Assembly: GCA_002943765.1 (NCBI GenBank)
Contig: PQWQ01000005.1
Location: 3,721,001-3,785,000, forward strand
Length of the DNA stretch: 64,000 nucleotides
Reading direction: 5' to 3'
From: Psoroptes ovis
Lineage: Eukaryota > Arthropoda > Arachnida > Sarcoptiformes > Psoroptidae
A program made the position numbers and the translations under genes. This document shows, in pieces, positions 1 to 13,140 of the stretch; position 1 is the stretch's first letter, and every line of letters begins with the position of its first letter. The notes beneath the pieces are model-generated. The model did no database searches, was not told the DNA's origin, and saw only the letters and a program-made list of their open reading frames with translations.

Positions 1-162
1 CAAGCAACAACAGCCGAAATTTGATGATCGAATCCAACATAAAATAAATAAGAAAATGTCAATAAATGATCTCCGAATAATAATGATTTACCAAAATACT
101 GAATACTGAACAAATTGTTTGTTTGTTTGTTTGCTTGAAACGAAATAAATATCAATTTATCG

Positions 163-188
163 TTTTTTTTTTTTTTTTTTTTTTTTTT
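163..188. repeat. Poly-T tract (26)
   Basis: Uninterrupted T run preceded by GTTTGTTTGTTTG. Confidence 0.95.
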
Positions 189-462
189 GCATTTCGGAGG
201 CTATACATTCGGGGTACATAGGGTCTTTGTCATTGAATTGCTTTGTTATTCGAAGAAAATTCGGGAAAAATAGAAAAATTTCCATAATTTGACCTAAATC
301 CATGTTTTCATTTCATTTTTTTCCTTGAATTTAGACCCCTTAATAATGATTGTTAGCTAGTATATGATATTGTTAGAGGGTATGTTACAAAGGGTTGTAA
401 TAGTGCCAAAATATTATTATTATTATTATTAGCATCATCATTATTATTATTGGTATTATTTT

Positions 463-540
463 TGGTTGTACGAAAAGTTCTGGCAGATTTTCATGAGCAA
501 CTCTATCGTGATTAAGCGGAATGAACTTTTCGGACAACCT
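463..540 (+). mobile_element. Type A MITE (family definition)
   Basis: Type A copies are about 80 bp with ends AGGTTGTCCGAAAAGTTC and GAACTTTTCGGACAACCT, an inner part reading CTGGCCGATTTTCATG, a variable centre with CTCTATTGATTAAGCCGAAT, and outer TTA/TAA suggesting TA target sites (mariner/Tc1 style). '+' means this reading is on the + strand. Type B has TTCTTGCCGATTTT and a TTTCTACGATATAACCGGCA centre. Type C has ends GGTTGTCCCATAAGTTCTTG and a T-rich centre. None can encode protein. This copy has a substituted left end (GGTTGTACG). Confidence 0.9.
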
Positions 541-1546
541 TATATTTATTCTTCACCCAAAAAAAGTGAAAATCGATCGAAATAATGATTATGTGTGTTT
601 TTTTGCCGTATTTATGCTAATGTTTCGCTGCTTTTGTCGAAGCGTCAACATTTCAGGGTATCGACTTTAAATTCTTGCTGTTTTTCTCCTTTATTATTTG
701 GTTGATTGAAATGTTTTTCTTCGTTGATGTTCAATGGTTAATAACCCTAATAAATGAATGAATGGAAAATGAAAATAATTATTCACTCCAGTGATACCCC
801 TGAATATATTTTTGAAATCATATTTGATGAAAACATCGGAATTGAAATATTAATTCGTATAAAGCTTATTATCATTTCATTTAATATTATTTATTTCAAT
901 TTTAAAAGAATTTTTTCAAAATTTGAAAAATTTGAAAGTTGGAAATAAATAAATACGATTCTATTTGAATTTCTTTGCATTTTGGCTGAAATTTAAAAAT
1001 TCTCATATATTTGACTTGTCTTTGTAAGAGAATTTGGTTCAAGGAAAATTTTTATCAAGGAAAATACCTTAAATCATTTTTATCTGGCCCTTTGGTTCAA
1101 CGATTTTCATGTTTAACTTGTGGGCCTAGCTTTAGATATATGTTTTCGGATAGCTCTGATAATAAAATATCCCAAAACAAACAAACATTCAAATAAAAAT
1201 TGCAGAGAAGAGAGATAAATCCCTTTCATTTCCGATGTTTTGGGTTAAATTCAATGGAATTTCCTGTAATTTCGCTGGAATTACATTGAAATTTTCTTAA
1301 TTTTTTCACGGTAAAAATATTTTGTTTTTCCTGGTGAAATTTTTCAAATTTCATCCTGAGAATTTCAAGTATTTCACATGAAATGAAAAATTTCATGTTT
1401 TTCAAATCCAGGAATGAAAAAAAAATTAGATAAAAATAAAAAAAATTTCATTTAATTTCCAATAAAATAAAATATAGTGACTCTATTATTTCATTCAAGT
1501 AGAAATGAAATATATTTTTTTTTCGGTGTCATCCATGAAATATTTT

Positions 1547-1622
1547 AGGTTGTCCAAAATGTTCATTCGGATTAATCAATAGAGTTATTCATGAAAATTG
1601 GCCAGAACTTTCCGTACAACCT
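1547..1622 (-). mobile_element. Type A MITE
   Basis: Left end TGTCCAAAATG and right end CCGTACAACCT each carry substitutions. Confidence 0.9.
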
Positions 1623-1934
1623 AATATTAAAATATATTTGAATGCTTGAAATTTTTTTGATAAAATAACATGCACTGAAAAATTATCAGCAATTTTTTTT
1701 CGTTCACTCGGTGATAATGAAAATTAATCATCACAGAATCTATGTGTGTATGTTGCATCGATTTCGATCGTTGAACATTATTTTAAACTGAACACACTGA
1801 TTTGCTTTTGATCTATTTGTGATCTATTTTTGAAATTTTTGAAATCAAAAATTTTAAATTTTCAAAATTTTCAGAGATATGCAATTTAAAACTTTCACTA
1901 AAAAAAACCTTTTGAGATTATTATTTTTTTAAAT

Positions 1935-2018
1935 AGGTTGTCCGGAAAGTTTTGGCCAATTTTCATTGATCAACTCTATCGTGATTAAACCGAATGAACT
2001 TTTCGGACACAACAACCT
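1935..2018 (+). mobile_element. Type A MITE
   Basis: Right end is extended: GGACACAACAACCT. Confidence 0.92.
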
Positions 2019-2162
2019 TAATATTTTCCAAAAGTTTTCATCAACAAGAGTTTGTTTTCGTTGATTAGATTTTTTTTTTCAAAAATTGAAATTTCATTAA
2101 CTCTCGAATCACAATTTTTGAATAGAAATTTTTCATTGAAATAAATCATTGCAAAATTCTCG

Positions 2163-2225
2163 TCACACACACACACACACAGACATACACACACACACAC
2201 ACAGACATACACACACACACACACA
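2163..2225. repeat. (AC)n microsatellite with AGACAT interruptions
   Basis: AC runs broken twice by AGACATAC, giving a 24-bp higher-order period. Confidence 0.95.
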
Positions 2226-2710
2226 GTGTACGTTCACTCCTTTGAACCCTGAAGTGAATTTAATTTAAAATTCAAACCATTTTTTTGCCGAGATTCGAGA
2301 TTTTTCGCTAAGTGATAATTTATGCACGGTGTAAATTGTAATTTGAAAACATTCTTGCAAATACACGGTCAAATACCCATATACGAATACATTTCTTATG
2401 GGTTTCATTTTGTTTTCGGGACCATAGAGGCTATGGGCCCTAAAAACTACCGAATTTATTCAATTTTTCTCTCTCGTTTTTCGTTTCGTTTATTACACGC
2501 CTCAATGATCGAGGTAATGATTGTCTCATTTCGCACCCATACACATACACAGTAATATATCACGTTTATTGCATTTTTTGTAACGATTATTTTCGCCTCC
2601 TCTTTGCTTGTTTCGTTTGTTTGTTTGTTTCAAATATTTTTCTGGGAAAATTTTTTCGAGAAATTTTTTTAAATGAAATTCTTGGCATTTTTTCTCATTG
2701 TTTTTTTATT

Positions 2711-2800
2711 TGGCTGTCCTAAAAGTTCATTCTGTTTGATCACGATAGTGATAGTGATGGAGTTGCTAATGAAAATCGGCCAAAACTTTTCGGACAACCT
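2711..2800 (-). mobile_element. Type A MITE
   Basis: Contains a small duplication in the centre (GATAGTGATAGTGATGG), making it 90 bp. Confidence 0.9.
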
Positions 2801-3011
2801 GAATATATCATTTCAAATTGAATTCCTCATTTTTTTTTCTTTTGAAGAATTTCATATAAACTTTGAACATTTAAACAGAATTACAAATTGAACTAAATGT
2901 TTTTTTTTTTTTGTTTTGTTTTGTGCAAAAGAAGAAAAATAAGTGCAAAAGGCGTAATAGTTCACAAGGGATTTGTGATCAAATACAAGACAATACAACA
3001 TCCAAAATATT

Positions 3012-3087
3012 AGGCTGTTCGAAAAGTTTATTCGGCTTAATCAATAGAACTGCTCATGAAAATCTGCCAAAACTTTCCGGACAGCCT
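3012..3087 (-). mobile_element. Type A MITE
   Basis: Ends AGGCTGTTC and GGACAGCCT form a matched G/C variant of the terminal repeat. Confidence 0.92.
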
Positions 3088-3918
3088 AATAGATTGAATT
3101 TGTTTTATTTTTTTGTTTCGATTTTTCGGGTTCGAAAAATAATTGAATCAATAAAATTTTCGACATCAATAAACATTTTGTTTGATTTGACGTTTGATAT
3201 GTTTTATTACGTGTGTTTCTCATTGATATTGTTTTATTTTTGCATTCGGTAAAAAGAATTTTTTCAAGGTTTATTCAATTCTTGGAGGTTTTTCTTAATT
3301 TTTTTTCTTAGTTTAAACACTTTGTCCAAATGATCAAAATATTCTGAACTAAATAATCAATGGACCAATTGTCAAATAATCAATTATCATTATTTCTTTA
3401 AGAAAAATTTGATTGAACATTTGGCTCTTTGTTAATGAAAAGAATATGGAAACTGGTCAGAATTTCTTGAAAATTTGAATGGAAGAATTCACTCGAAACT
3501 CGGGTACAAATTCTTCGAATAAGTAAATCAATGCTTTTATTGATATTTGCTCGTCTATTCCTTTGGACATCAAAGCAAATTTTGAGAAATTGAATTGATT
3601 TTCCTTCATATTTCGATCATTACTTTCAATTTCTTGGCCCACTATAAATCAATGGGATTTCCAATATTGAAAAATTGAAATATGCAGTAAATATATGACA
3701 TATTTCATTCATTGATTCATTGGTTCATTTTGGTTTTCAAAAAAATTTTTCAAAATCCAAAATGAATCAAAGTCTATACATTTTGTATTTTGATATTTTG
3801 TTTCTCTTCTCTTCTGTTCATTGTCGTTGTTTGGCATTGTTTCTGTCATTGTTATTATTGTTATTGTTGTTGTTGGTTGCTTTCAAAATTTCAATGTTTT
3901 CACTCATTCATATATTTT

Positions 3919-3994
3919 AGGTTGTCCGAAAAGTTCATTCGGCTTAATCAATAGAGTTGGTATTGAGAATCGGCTAGAATTTTTCGGACAACCT
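3919..3994 (-). mobile_element. Type A MITE
   Basis: Near-canonical ends; centre AGAGTTGGTATTGAG is diverged. Confidence 0.93.
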
Positions 3995-4230
3995 TATGTT
4001 TATTTATTTATTTATTGTCAAATTAATAATCGATTGATTGATTTTTGTTTTTCATTTTCATTGAATTCAATTCTCTCATTTGGTTTATCATTTGATTTCA
4101 TATATTTTATTGTATTGTTATTGTTGTTTATTAATATCATTATTGTTGTTTGCTATTAATAATATTTAGACTAAAATAATAATAATAATCAATCAATCAA
4201 TCAATAACATACATTCTATTTCATTGTATT

Positions 4231-4309
4231 AGGTTGTTGTCCGAAAAGTTCTGGCCGATTTTCATGAACAATTCTATTGATTAAGCCGACTGAACTTTTC
4301 GGACAACCT
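4231..4309 (+). mobile_element. Type A MITE
   Basis: Left end has the extra TTG (AGGTTGTTGTCC). Confidence 0.94.
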
Positions 4310-4961
4310 TTGTACATTTTGCAATATTTCATATTTTAGTTGTTTGGTCGTCTTTCCACAACATCTAACAACAATAACCCTGATGCTGATGCCTAATTCG
4401 CTTAATTTTTTTGGGTCCATAATTTTTCTCTTTTTTCGGGGCCTTGTGAATCTCAAATAAATTTCATTTTATCAATACATATGACAATGAAAATGGATTT
4501 TCATTTGAAAAATTTGAAATTTTCTGTGCAGCATCGCATTGCAGTCAGTCAATGTTTCAAAATGTTTTGCGTGATTCATTCATTTCGACTTTCAAAATCG
4601 ACCATATTCGAACCATGTATTTGGATGCTTTGTTATCCACAAGGACATTGAGCAGCCAGCCAGCCAGACTGAAAATTTATCAAACATTTTCAATTCAATT
4701 CCATGTTCATTAAACTAAAAGTAATAATTGACTTTATTTTTCACCGGTTTCGATTAATTCATTTGGAAAAAAATGAACATTTTTCCAATCTGGGATTTTT
4801 TTGGGCCCAAACAAAATCATTCAGATCAATCCAAATGCGTCATTAACTTTGGATTTCCAAAATAATAATAATAAATTAATCGAAAATTAATAATTTATTA
4901 GTAGTACCTAAAGATATAAATTATTTGACAAAAACTAAAAAAAAAATATTCAAAATATATT

Positions 4962-5039
4962 AGGTTGTCCGAAAAATTCATTCCGCTTAATCAATTGAAG
5001 TTGTTCAATGAAAATCGGCCAGAACTTTTCGGACAACCT
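4962..5039 (-). mobile_element. Type A MITE
   Basis: Canonical ends apart from GAAAAATTC on the left; flanked by ATATT and AAATATT. Confidence 0.94.
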
Positions 5040-5842
5040 AAAATATTCAAAAAACACTATGTATCTGTATGTGAGAGCAAGAAATTTATCAAAAATGTTT
5101 CATTTATACCAAATAAAAACTAATTAAAATAATCATGATTACAATACTGATAATATTCATTGTAATAATTGACAATTATCAAAATGAGATTCAGATTCAT
5201 AGAAAATTCATAGAAATTCTACATATTTTCAGACCCTAAATTCCAAATTTGACATTTTTTTGTATTTTGCACTCGAAAATTGCCAAATTCCAAATCATGT
5301 AAATTCGTAGAGGTGAATGTTTGAATTTCGTGTGTTTTAAGACAAAAATAAATCAATTCAATTTCTTAATAATTTTTTAATCAATTGATCATTATTCCAA
5401 AATTGAATTAATTGTAAATTTTTAAGATTTCCAGATTTTTTCCAAGGACTCTGATGGTTCTGATGGGTGGAAATATATTGGGAAATGGGAAAAATATTCA
5501 TTTTTCAATGATATTTCTTTTCGAAATTCATTTTGAGTCTATACTTCCCAGTGAATCCCATCGATGCTTTCAAAGAATACCAAATTTGGGCTATATTTCG
5601 GTACATTTTTTGCTCAAAAATGGAATTAAATATTTCAAATTCTTTATATTTTCCCTAAAGAAAATGCTAAGAATTTATTCTATTTCATTTTTTTCCAAGA
5701 AAAAATTCTTGAATTTATTTGAAATTTTGATCTATTTTTGATCTCATTTTTCTCATTCTTTGGAAGATGATAATAAAATATTCTATATATCGTATACAAA
5801 TAATGATATCTAAATGATAATCATACAAATCTCATAAATATT

Positions 5843-5921
5843 AGGTTGTCCGAAAAGTTCTCGCCGATTATATCCGTAGGGATTTCAATGAGAAAATCGG
5901 CAAGAATTTATTGGACAACCT
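5843..5921 (-). mobile_element. Type B MITE
   Basis: Reads CCGATTATATCCGTAG on the + strand, the reverse of other B copies; right end TTGGACAACCT. Confidence 0.85.
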
Positions 5922-6136
5922 AAATCATCATAAGCCATGAGAAAATAAAAGACAGTGAAATCATTTACAAATCGAATAATATTCCATGGAAGCACAAACA
6001 AGCTAACAGCCAGAAAAAAGCCGAAATCAAACCGACTCAAATCAAGCAAGATTCATCAATCTTGCTTGATTCTTCATTGATTTGATTTTGTATTTTGAAT
6101 GTATTTTGTTTGTTTTAGAGAGAAATTGAATTTTTT

Positions 6137-6184
6137 CTGGGGCCAGGATTTTATTTGGTTCTAGGGCCAGGATTTCTTCGGTTC
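6137..6184. repeat. 24-bp tandem duplication
   Basis: Two adjacent copies sharing GGGCCAGGATTT and TTCGGTTC/TTTGGTTC ends, with a few substitutions. Confidence 0.6.
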
Positions 6185-6197
6185 TTGACACATGAAT

Positions 6198-6235
6198 ATA
6201 TTCTGAAATATAAAGATATTTATATTTCAGAATAT
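6198..6235. repeat. Perfect 17-bp stem hairpin
   Basis: ATATTCTGAAATATAAA (6198-6214) and its exact reverse complement (6219-6235) are separated by a GATA loop. The arms do not match the MITE ends. Confidence 0.9.
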
Positions 6236-6646
6236 GAATTGAAATATTTCCATTTTTCTTGAAATTCTTCATTGAAATTCATTGAATTTCAATCTGATTT
6301 CATTTCTTGAACGACTCACGTAAAACTTGAATTTTCTCTCATAAATTTGGCAGCTCAAAAATTTGATGCTTAAAAGCCAAATCGGCCAAATGATTTTGAT
6401 TGAAATTTAAAATAATCAGATCAATTTTTATGTTTATTAATGCTATCAGCGCTGTTCGAAAGTGTATGACTTTTCATTTTGTATCACATAGTGTTGACAT
6501 GGAAAATAATAATTGAAAAAAGTGAAATAAAATAAAACGAAATAAATAAATAAATAAAATATCATCATTGAAAATCGATTAATTTATTGATTCTTCACAA
6601 CAATTTTTATCACTGATATTTTTTATTATTATTATTCAATAATACT

Positions 6647-6724
6647 AGGTTGTCCGAAAAGTTCTGGCTAATTTTCATGAACAACTCTATTGTGATCGAA
6701 CGGAATGAACTTTTCGGACAAACT
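6647..6724 (+). mobile_element. Type A MITE
   Basis: Right end is GGACAAACT. Confidence 0.92.
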
Positions 6725-6998
6725 AATATTTTCTTATATACATTGAAACTGGAAACATTAAAAATTATATTCAATGTTCTTGTTGTTGTTTGTTTGGCTT
6801 GATAATGATTTTTTCCATTAACAATTTTACATCATTGATGATAATAATAAATGATGATACTAATAACAAATAATAATAGTGATGATGATCATAATCATAA
6901 AAAATGATAATGACATTATCAAATGCCTTCGAACAAAGTGTCGATGATGATCATCATCATCATTTGTAATTATTATTTGATCCTGAAACGAAATTATT

Positions 6999-7078
6999 AG
7001 GCTGTCCGCAAAATTCTAGCCGATTTTTATGAGTAACTCTATGGTGTGATTAAGCAGAATGAACTTTTCGGACAACCT
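6999..7078 (+). mobile_element. Type A MITE
   Basis: Left end AGGCTGTCCGCAAAATTC is diverged while the right end is canonical. Confidence 0.92.
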
Positions 7079-7263
7079 AAATAAAAATAAAATAACATCC
7101 ATTATCATTTATTATTATTGTTACTTATTACTGTTATTATTATGATTATTACATTCTTAGATCATTTAAATTTTCAAAAAATGAGAATAAAAATAAAAAT
7201 AAATAAAAATACAAATCGAAGCTAATAAAAGAATTGAATTTCAATAAAATTGAAAATATATTA

Positions 7264-7344
7264 AAGTTGTCCGAAAAGTTTTGGCTGATTTTCAATGAAC
7301 AACTTCCATTGATTGTGCCGTATGAACTTTTCGGACAACAACCT
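7264..7344 (+). mobile_element. Type A MITE
   Basis: Right end has the extra AAC (GGACAACAACCT). Confidence 0.92.
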
Positions 7345-8028
7345 AAATATATGAAGAAAATGCATTTGACTATAAATCAAATTACCTTCAGGCTGTATAT
7401 TCATTGTCATAATCGTTTTGATATTCCCATTATTATTATGATTATTGTTATTACGTTTTTCACTCAAATTTTTCTGTAGAAAATATCAAGCAAATCAAAC
7501 TCTACTTTAAGACATTTATTTTCATTTTTGAAAATTTTTCGTTTCTTGAATTTCAAATGGATAAACAGGGATTTTGCATCGATTTGCTTCGATTCTGCAT
7601 TCAAATGTTCCATTGATTTCGTCTTAAATTCACCATTTTGTAAATCATCATCATAATTGTTTCGATATCTTTGAGAATTTTCCAAGTTTTCAATGGAGAC
7701 ATGGCCCATGATTTCTATAGCCTAAGATTCTTTTGAAAATTTTTGTTTTTGCTGTTCCTTGTTTGCTGTTGGTGTTTGCCCGTCAGAAATTTTTCCCCGT
7801 TAGAAATATCCGTTGTGTTTTGGCCTAATTGGTATTCACATTGATTTTTGCTTGTTTCGCTTTGTTTTGTTTGATTTGCTCCAGATCGAAACCATTGAAA
7901 CAATGTCTCCGAATCATTTTGAAAGTATTTAATGATGAAACAATTGAACAAACAAATGAAAATGAAAAATTCATCATTTGATCTAATTCTTTCAGAATCT
8001 AAACTATTTTCTTAGCTAAAGATATATT

Positions 8029-8107
8029 AGGTTGTCCGAAAAGTTTATTCCGTTTAATCACGATAGAGTTGCTTGATGAAAATCAGCCAGAACTTTACGG
8101 ACAACCA
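8029..8107 (-). mobile_element. Type A MITE
   Basis: Right end TTACGGACAACCA lacks the final CT match. Confidence 0.92.
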
Positions 8108-8290
8108 GATACAAATAAAAAGAAAATAAAATGAAATAAAGTTTCAATTTTTTTTTTCTGTGACCAAAAAAAAAAAACAATAAGTAATACTGTTGGTGAT
8201 AATAATAATAAATGAAGCATCATTTAATCATTGTGCTTTTGCTTTATACACACACTGGTATTTCTTTTAATTTCTTTTCAAATATATACT

Positions 8291-8368
8291 AGGTTGTCCG
8301 AAAAGTTTATTCAGCTTAATCAATAGAGTCGGCTGATGGAAAATCGGTCAGAATTTTTCGGACAACCT
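8291..8368 (-). mobile_element. Type A MITE
   Basis: Centre TAGAGTCGGCTGATGG. Confidence 0.93.
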
Positions 8369-8972
8369 AATAGTAAATAAATGTATTTAATTTTTTTTCC
8401 TTTGTTTGTTTGTCTTTTTTTTTTCTTTGGTCAACATTGAAATCATAATTGATGATTCAATTATCTTCATCAACCATCGTCCATCAGTCGTTCTGAGTCT
8501 TGGTCCATAGTGTCTTCCATAGTTTTTTTTTTTTGGTCATGTATTTCGATTTTATCTCGTAGAAAATCGAAAATAAATTGTGTCATGGAAAAAACAAAAT
8601 GACCGAAACAAATTTCATTTCGGAATGAATGTATTTTTTCCAGTGAAATTTTCTGCCAGAAAAATAGGGCCTTAATTTCGAAATTTCACAAATTCTCGTG
8701 AATCCTTTGTTTACAGAAATTCATTCGAAATCGCTTTGCTTTGTAAAATTATGCAGCTTCAAAATTTGAAATTGAAAATTGTGAATCGTAAATTTGCAAA
8801 ATTCAATAAGCATAATGAGTAATTCATTGAAATCTATCATTTGAATTATCATCAAAAGTTTTCAAGTTTTCGAGCTAAGAAATAAATTTCTTTCAATTTT
8901 TTGTTAGTTTTCATCTTTTGTTTGACTCTATGGCTGGCTGTATGTTTGATTAACAAACACGCAATAAATATT

Positions 8973-9049
8973 TGGTTGTCCGGAAAGTTTTCGCCGATTT
9001 TCATCACCAACTTTGATTAAATAAGCCGAATGAACTTTTCGGACAACCT
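8973..9049 (+). mobile_element. Type A MITE
   Basis: Left end TGGTTGTCCGGAAAG; the inner TCGCCGATTTTC resembles type B. Confidence 0.9.
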
Positions 9050-9878
9050 AATAGATCAAAGTTTTTTTTTTATTATTTCTTTGTGTCCATTCATTCATTG
9101 TTCACTCGATTATTTGTTGAAAATTCCGAGCGTCCGAATAATGATGACCGAAAATATATGACCATCAATATATCATCGAAAAATAATAGCCCTAAAAAAA
9201 TCAACAAAAATAAGAACAAATTTGATAATAAAAAAATCGAAAAAGACCCAGAGAAGACTCAGAGAAAATTACGAATAAGAAAAGACCAAACTTAACATAA
9301 TATTTTTGCTCTTATTTTTGCTGATTTTTCAAATATTTCTCCGCTATTCTTGTAGTTTATATTATTATTGTATTTATTATCATCATTTGTCCATTTTTCA
9401 TGTGTAACATACACATGAAAAATACTTAATTTGTTATATCTTTCAAAGTGAAATCAAATTAAATAATAATAATCATTGTAACCATTGTAAACAAATGGCA
9501 AAAATTAACCACTCTGAACCCAAATGAACAGCAACAACAGCATCAATAACAAATGAAACTATTCAATTTTCAATGATCCAATATTGATCACTATCGGTCA
9601 CTTGATTCGATATGATCGATCATTGGATGTGTGATGAGATCTTTGCTCTATTTGAAGATAAACATTATCTAAAGATTTGAAATGATATTTATTGAAAATG
9701 ATTGAATCATCACAATTCAACGATAAATGAAGATAATTCTAAATTTGGCAAATTTTAAATAAACATGAATACCACCATGTACAATTCAAGAAGAATAATT
9801 TAAAACAATTGAATATATGGTACTTGTCTGTTTTGGGAACCTCATATTACCAACTAAACAAGTCTATTCTATTTTTGC

Positions 9879-9902
9879 AAAAAAAAAAAAAAAAAAAAAA
9901 AA
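9879..9902. repeat. Poly-A tract (24)
   Basis: Uninterrupted A run. No retrotransposed sequence with target duplication was recognised before it. Confidence 0.95.
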
Positions 9903-10556
9903 TTCCGAAACCAAATGAAATCATTTGCTTAATTGAATTCATGAATCGAAATAATGCTTAATTTTCTCAAGACAAGCACAGTAGTAATAGATGATGAGCA
10001 TTTGGTAGTAAAATGCCTGATATTCCAAATTTTCTCTCGGGTTATTGTTTATCCAAAAAATTTAATTAAAATAATTTCAAATTAATTTAAATTGAATTTT
10101 TCAATTCAATTTAAACACACATTTCAAACAATTATTTTAAATTGAACGAGTTTATCCGATGTTAAAACAATCGCAATTATTTGCATTTGAATGGTATGAA
10201 GAAGATTCGATATGAAGACACCAACGAATCTATTTGAAAATTTCAGAGCAAAATTAATCATATAATTGCTTTCATTTGTAATTTGATACTTGTTATTGTT
10301 ATCATTATTATTATTTGATTATAAACGAAGATTATACGAGAATTATTTGACGATTTTTCTGCGTAAATATTCAATGATATTTTGGTTTTATCATCATCAT
10401 CAATGGTAAATGTCAAATCACTGACGAAATTTAATCGTCAGTCGATTTTGATCCATGAAGAACTGATCAGGAAATAGCCCGAGTTCAAGCCACAATCAAG
10501 ATTTTCTCCAGATTACGAGACATCCTATAATCCTAGGGTCTACCACATTTCATATT

Positions 10557-10632
10557 AGATTGTCCGAAAAGTTCTTGCCGATTTTTCAATGATTTTCTAC
10601 GAAATAACCGGCAAAATCTTTCCGGACAATCT
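10557..10632 (+). mobile_element. Type B MITE
   Basis: Ends AGATTGTCCG and CCGGACAATCT match each other, so the change is present on both sides. Confidence 0.9.
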
Positions 10633-11001
10633 AATACATTATTTTGTACAAATGACGAATCAATGTTGCGGTACCTATTTGTACTTGGTGGTCAAAATCG
10701 GATAATGTAGCGACGCGCATCAATGGCGGCTGCCTATGTTTATTTGATTTTCGGTTGAATAAATTCTGATTCGAATGAAATGAAGAAATGATTGGCAAAT
10801 GCTGCTGCCTGAACCATTTCAAAAAATGATTGAATCACTTTTTAATTCAAAGACTTTTTATTGAATTTATTATTATTCTTATAATAATCATCAAATTATT
10901 ATGATTCCAAGAACTTTTTCAAAGTACTGAAGAAGAAAATACTGAAATAGATTTAATTTTCTAAAGTTCAAAATCTTAAAGAAAGAAACCTTGTAAATAT
11001 T

Positions 11002-11081
11002 AGGCTGTCCGAAAAGTTATGGCCGATTTTCATATGAGCAACTCTATCGTGATTAAGCGAAATGAACTTTTCGGACAACCT
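11002..11081 (+). mobile_element. Type A MITE
   Basis: Left end AGGCTGTCC, right end canonical; centre TCGTGATTAAGCG. Confidence 0.94.
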
Positions 11082-11469
11082 AATACTAATATTATTTGGA
11101 TCTTATTATTGGATGTGTTCACCATTATTATTTATTATTATCATCATTCAATGTAATTAATTCCATTGATAATATCATTGGTTGTCTCTCATAATCATTG
11201 ACCATCTTTGAGAAATTTGCTTGAAAGATAAGGACTCACTTGGAATTCTTACGAATTTAAACTTTTTATTCTTATCCTTGTCTGATAATAAATTGAAAAA
11301 TTGTCCAAAGAAATAAAAACTTTGATTATTTTCAGGACCAAAAAAAGTTTTCAAAGTAACAAAATTCAATAATAATATCAATTGTACAAGGACCACCACC
11401 AAATGACAAAAGGCCTTGGATTTTTCTGTTGTAATTTTGTCAATTTTGCTGCTGTTGATGATAACTAGT

Positions 11470-11548
11470 AGGTTGTTGTCCGAAAAGTTCATTCCGCTTA
11501 ACCGATAGAGTTGCTTGATGAAAATCGGTCAGAACTTTACGGACATCT
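11470..11548 (-). mobile_element. Type A MITE
   Basis: Extra TTG at the left end; right end decayed to ACGGACATCT. Confidence 0.9.
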
Positions 11549-12041
11549 TAATACAATAAAGATAACATGGTAACCAATGATGGTCATATTGAAAATCGTT
11601 AATCTTTTTGATCATTCTTCATTGATTTGTCGTTTGAATCGTTGAATGGGTTGATTCCATTGAATTCGGTTTGTTTGTTTGGTTTCGAATGATTGTTTAC
11701 TTTGATTAATTATTGAAATGAAATGGGAGAGAAATTTCAAACTTTTCATCTCATTTAATCATTTTATTTCAATTCAATCAATTGAAAATACTTTTAATTA
11801 ATCCAAAGTTTTCTTGGGTCTGTTTAGGGCCAAACTAGACCAAAGTTTCTTGGCTTCATCCCATAACCATCACAAAGAATACTGGGACGCATTCGTCAAA
11901 ACAAAGCGAAACCTTTCAAGCTTCCAAGCTTCAAATATCCATCCTAATATGAAAGGGCTAATCGCAAATTGGAGAATTGAAATTAAATCTAATTTATTCA
12001 CGAGTGAATTTCGGTAGAATTTTTTGAATTTTATATTCATT

Positions 12042-12120
12042 AGGTTGTCCGTAAAGTTTTGGCCGATTTTCACATGAGCAACTCTATTGATTAAGCGGAA
12101 TGAACTTTTCGGACAACCCT
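12042..12120 (+). mobile_element. Type A MITE
   Basis: Right end has one extra C (GGACAACCCT). Confidence 0.93.
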
Positions 12121-12433
12121 AATATTTTCATTTTGAAAATATACCAAAAATACCATTAGGCCTGATGATTTTCCATGGTGAAAATGAAATAATAATCAAA
12201 ATAAATGTAAATTTGATTTTGTCTGAATAATCATTCCATTTTTCAAAATGGAAAATTTTTCCCATTTTGAAAAATTTCTTTGAGGCTATATGTCTTTTAT
12301 GAGAGACATCAAATCATACATCAATTTTATTATTATTTATTATTATCATTTTATGATTATTATGCTTTGAAATATTTACATTTTCAATTTTTTTTTGAAA
12401 ATTGTTCCATTTTATATTTGAAAAATATAATAT

Positions 12434-12512
12434 TGGGTTGTCCCATAAGTTCTTGCCGTTTTTTAAATTTTTTTTTTCATTCAAAAAATAGCAAGAACTT
12501 ATGGGACAACCT
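12434..12512 (+). mobile_element. Type C MITE
   Basis: GGGTTGTCCCATAAGTTC and GAACTT-type right end ACTTATGGGACAACCT; centre TTTAAATTTTTTTTTC. All four C copies have this orientation. Confidence 0.9.
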
Positions 12513-13121
12513 AATATTATATAATATTTTGACCATTTACCATTTTGGGTGAATTTTGATGATAATTTTATTTAATATTTTTGGTTTACCCAGAAAACCT
12601 GATTCAAATGATTTTCTCAGAGATGTTTTACAAAATTTAAAATTTTTAGTGATTTTTCAATATTTCTATAAAGACACACAGCGAAGGCACAAATCTTTGT
12701 GTTTCTGTTTCGGCATTTTTTTTTTTTCTTCGCTAATGTATTTTGCTAAAATGTTTAAATGTTTCAAATGTTCATGAAAATAAATAAATAAATGTATGAA
12801 GTATTTGAAACATTTGAAAAAAGGTAAAGTGTTTTTTAGTGGTGGCCAAATTTACAAGGGTACCAAGGGTGTATTTGGCTCAAAATGGCTTGGAGATGTA
12901 TGGTTTACATGTGTTTGTTTGATATATTTCTGTGTCTTTGTTTGTATCCCTGTGTGTGCATGGTGTAAATTTATTGTACATTTATTTTTTATGGTTATTT
13001 CTATCTGGTTGTGCATTGTATTGCCTCTTTCTCATTCAAAACTGTAAAAATGAATAAAATTGTAAATAAATCAAACCCGAACAATTTTTTCGTTATTTTT
13101 GCCCATTTTGTATTTTTGCTA

Positions 13122-13140
13122 TTTTTTTTTTTTTTTTTTT
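13122..13140. repeat. Poly-T tract (19)
   Basis: Uninterrupted T run in intergenic DNA. Confidence 0.95.
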
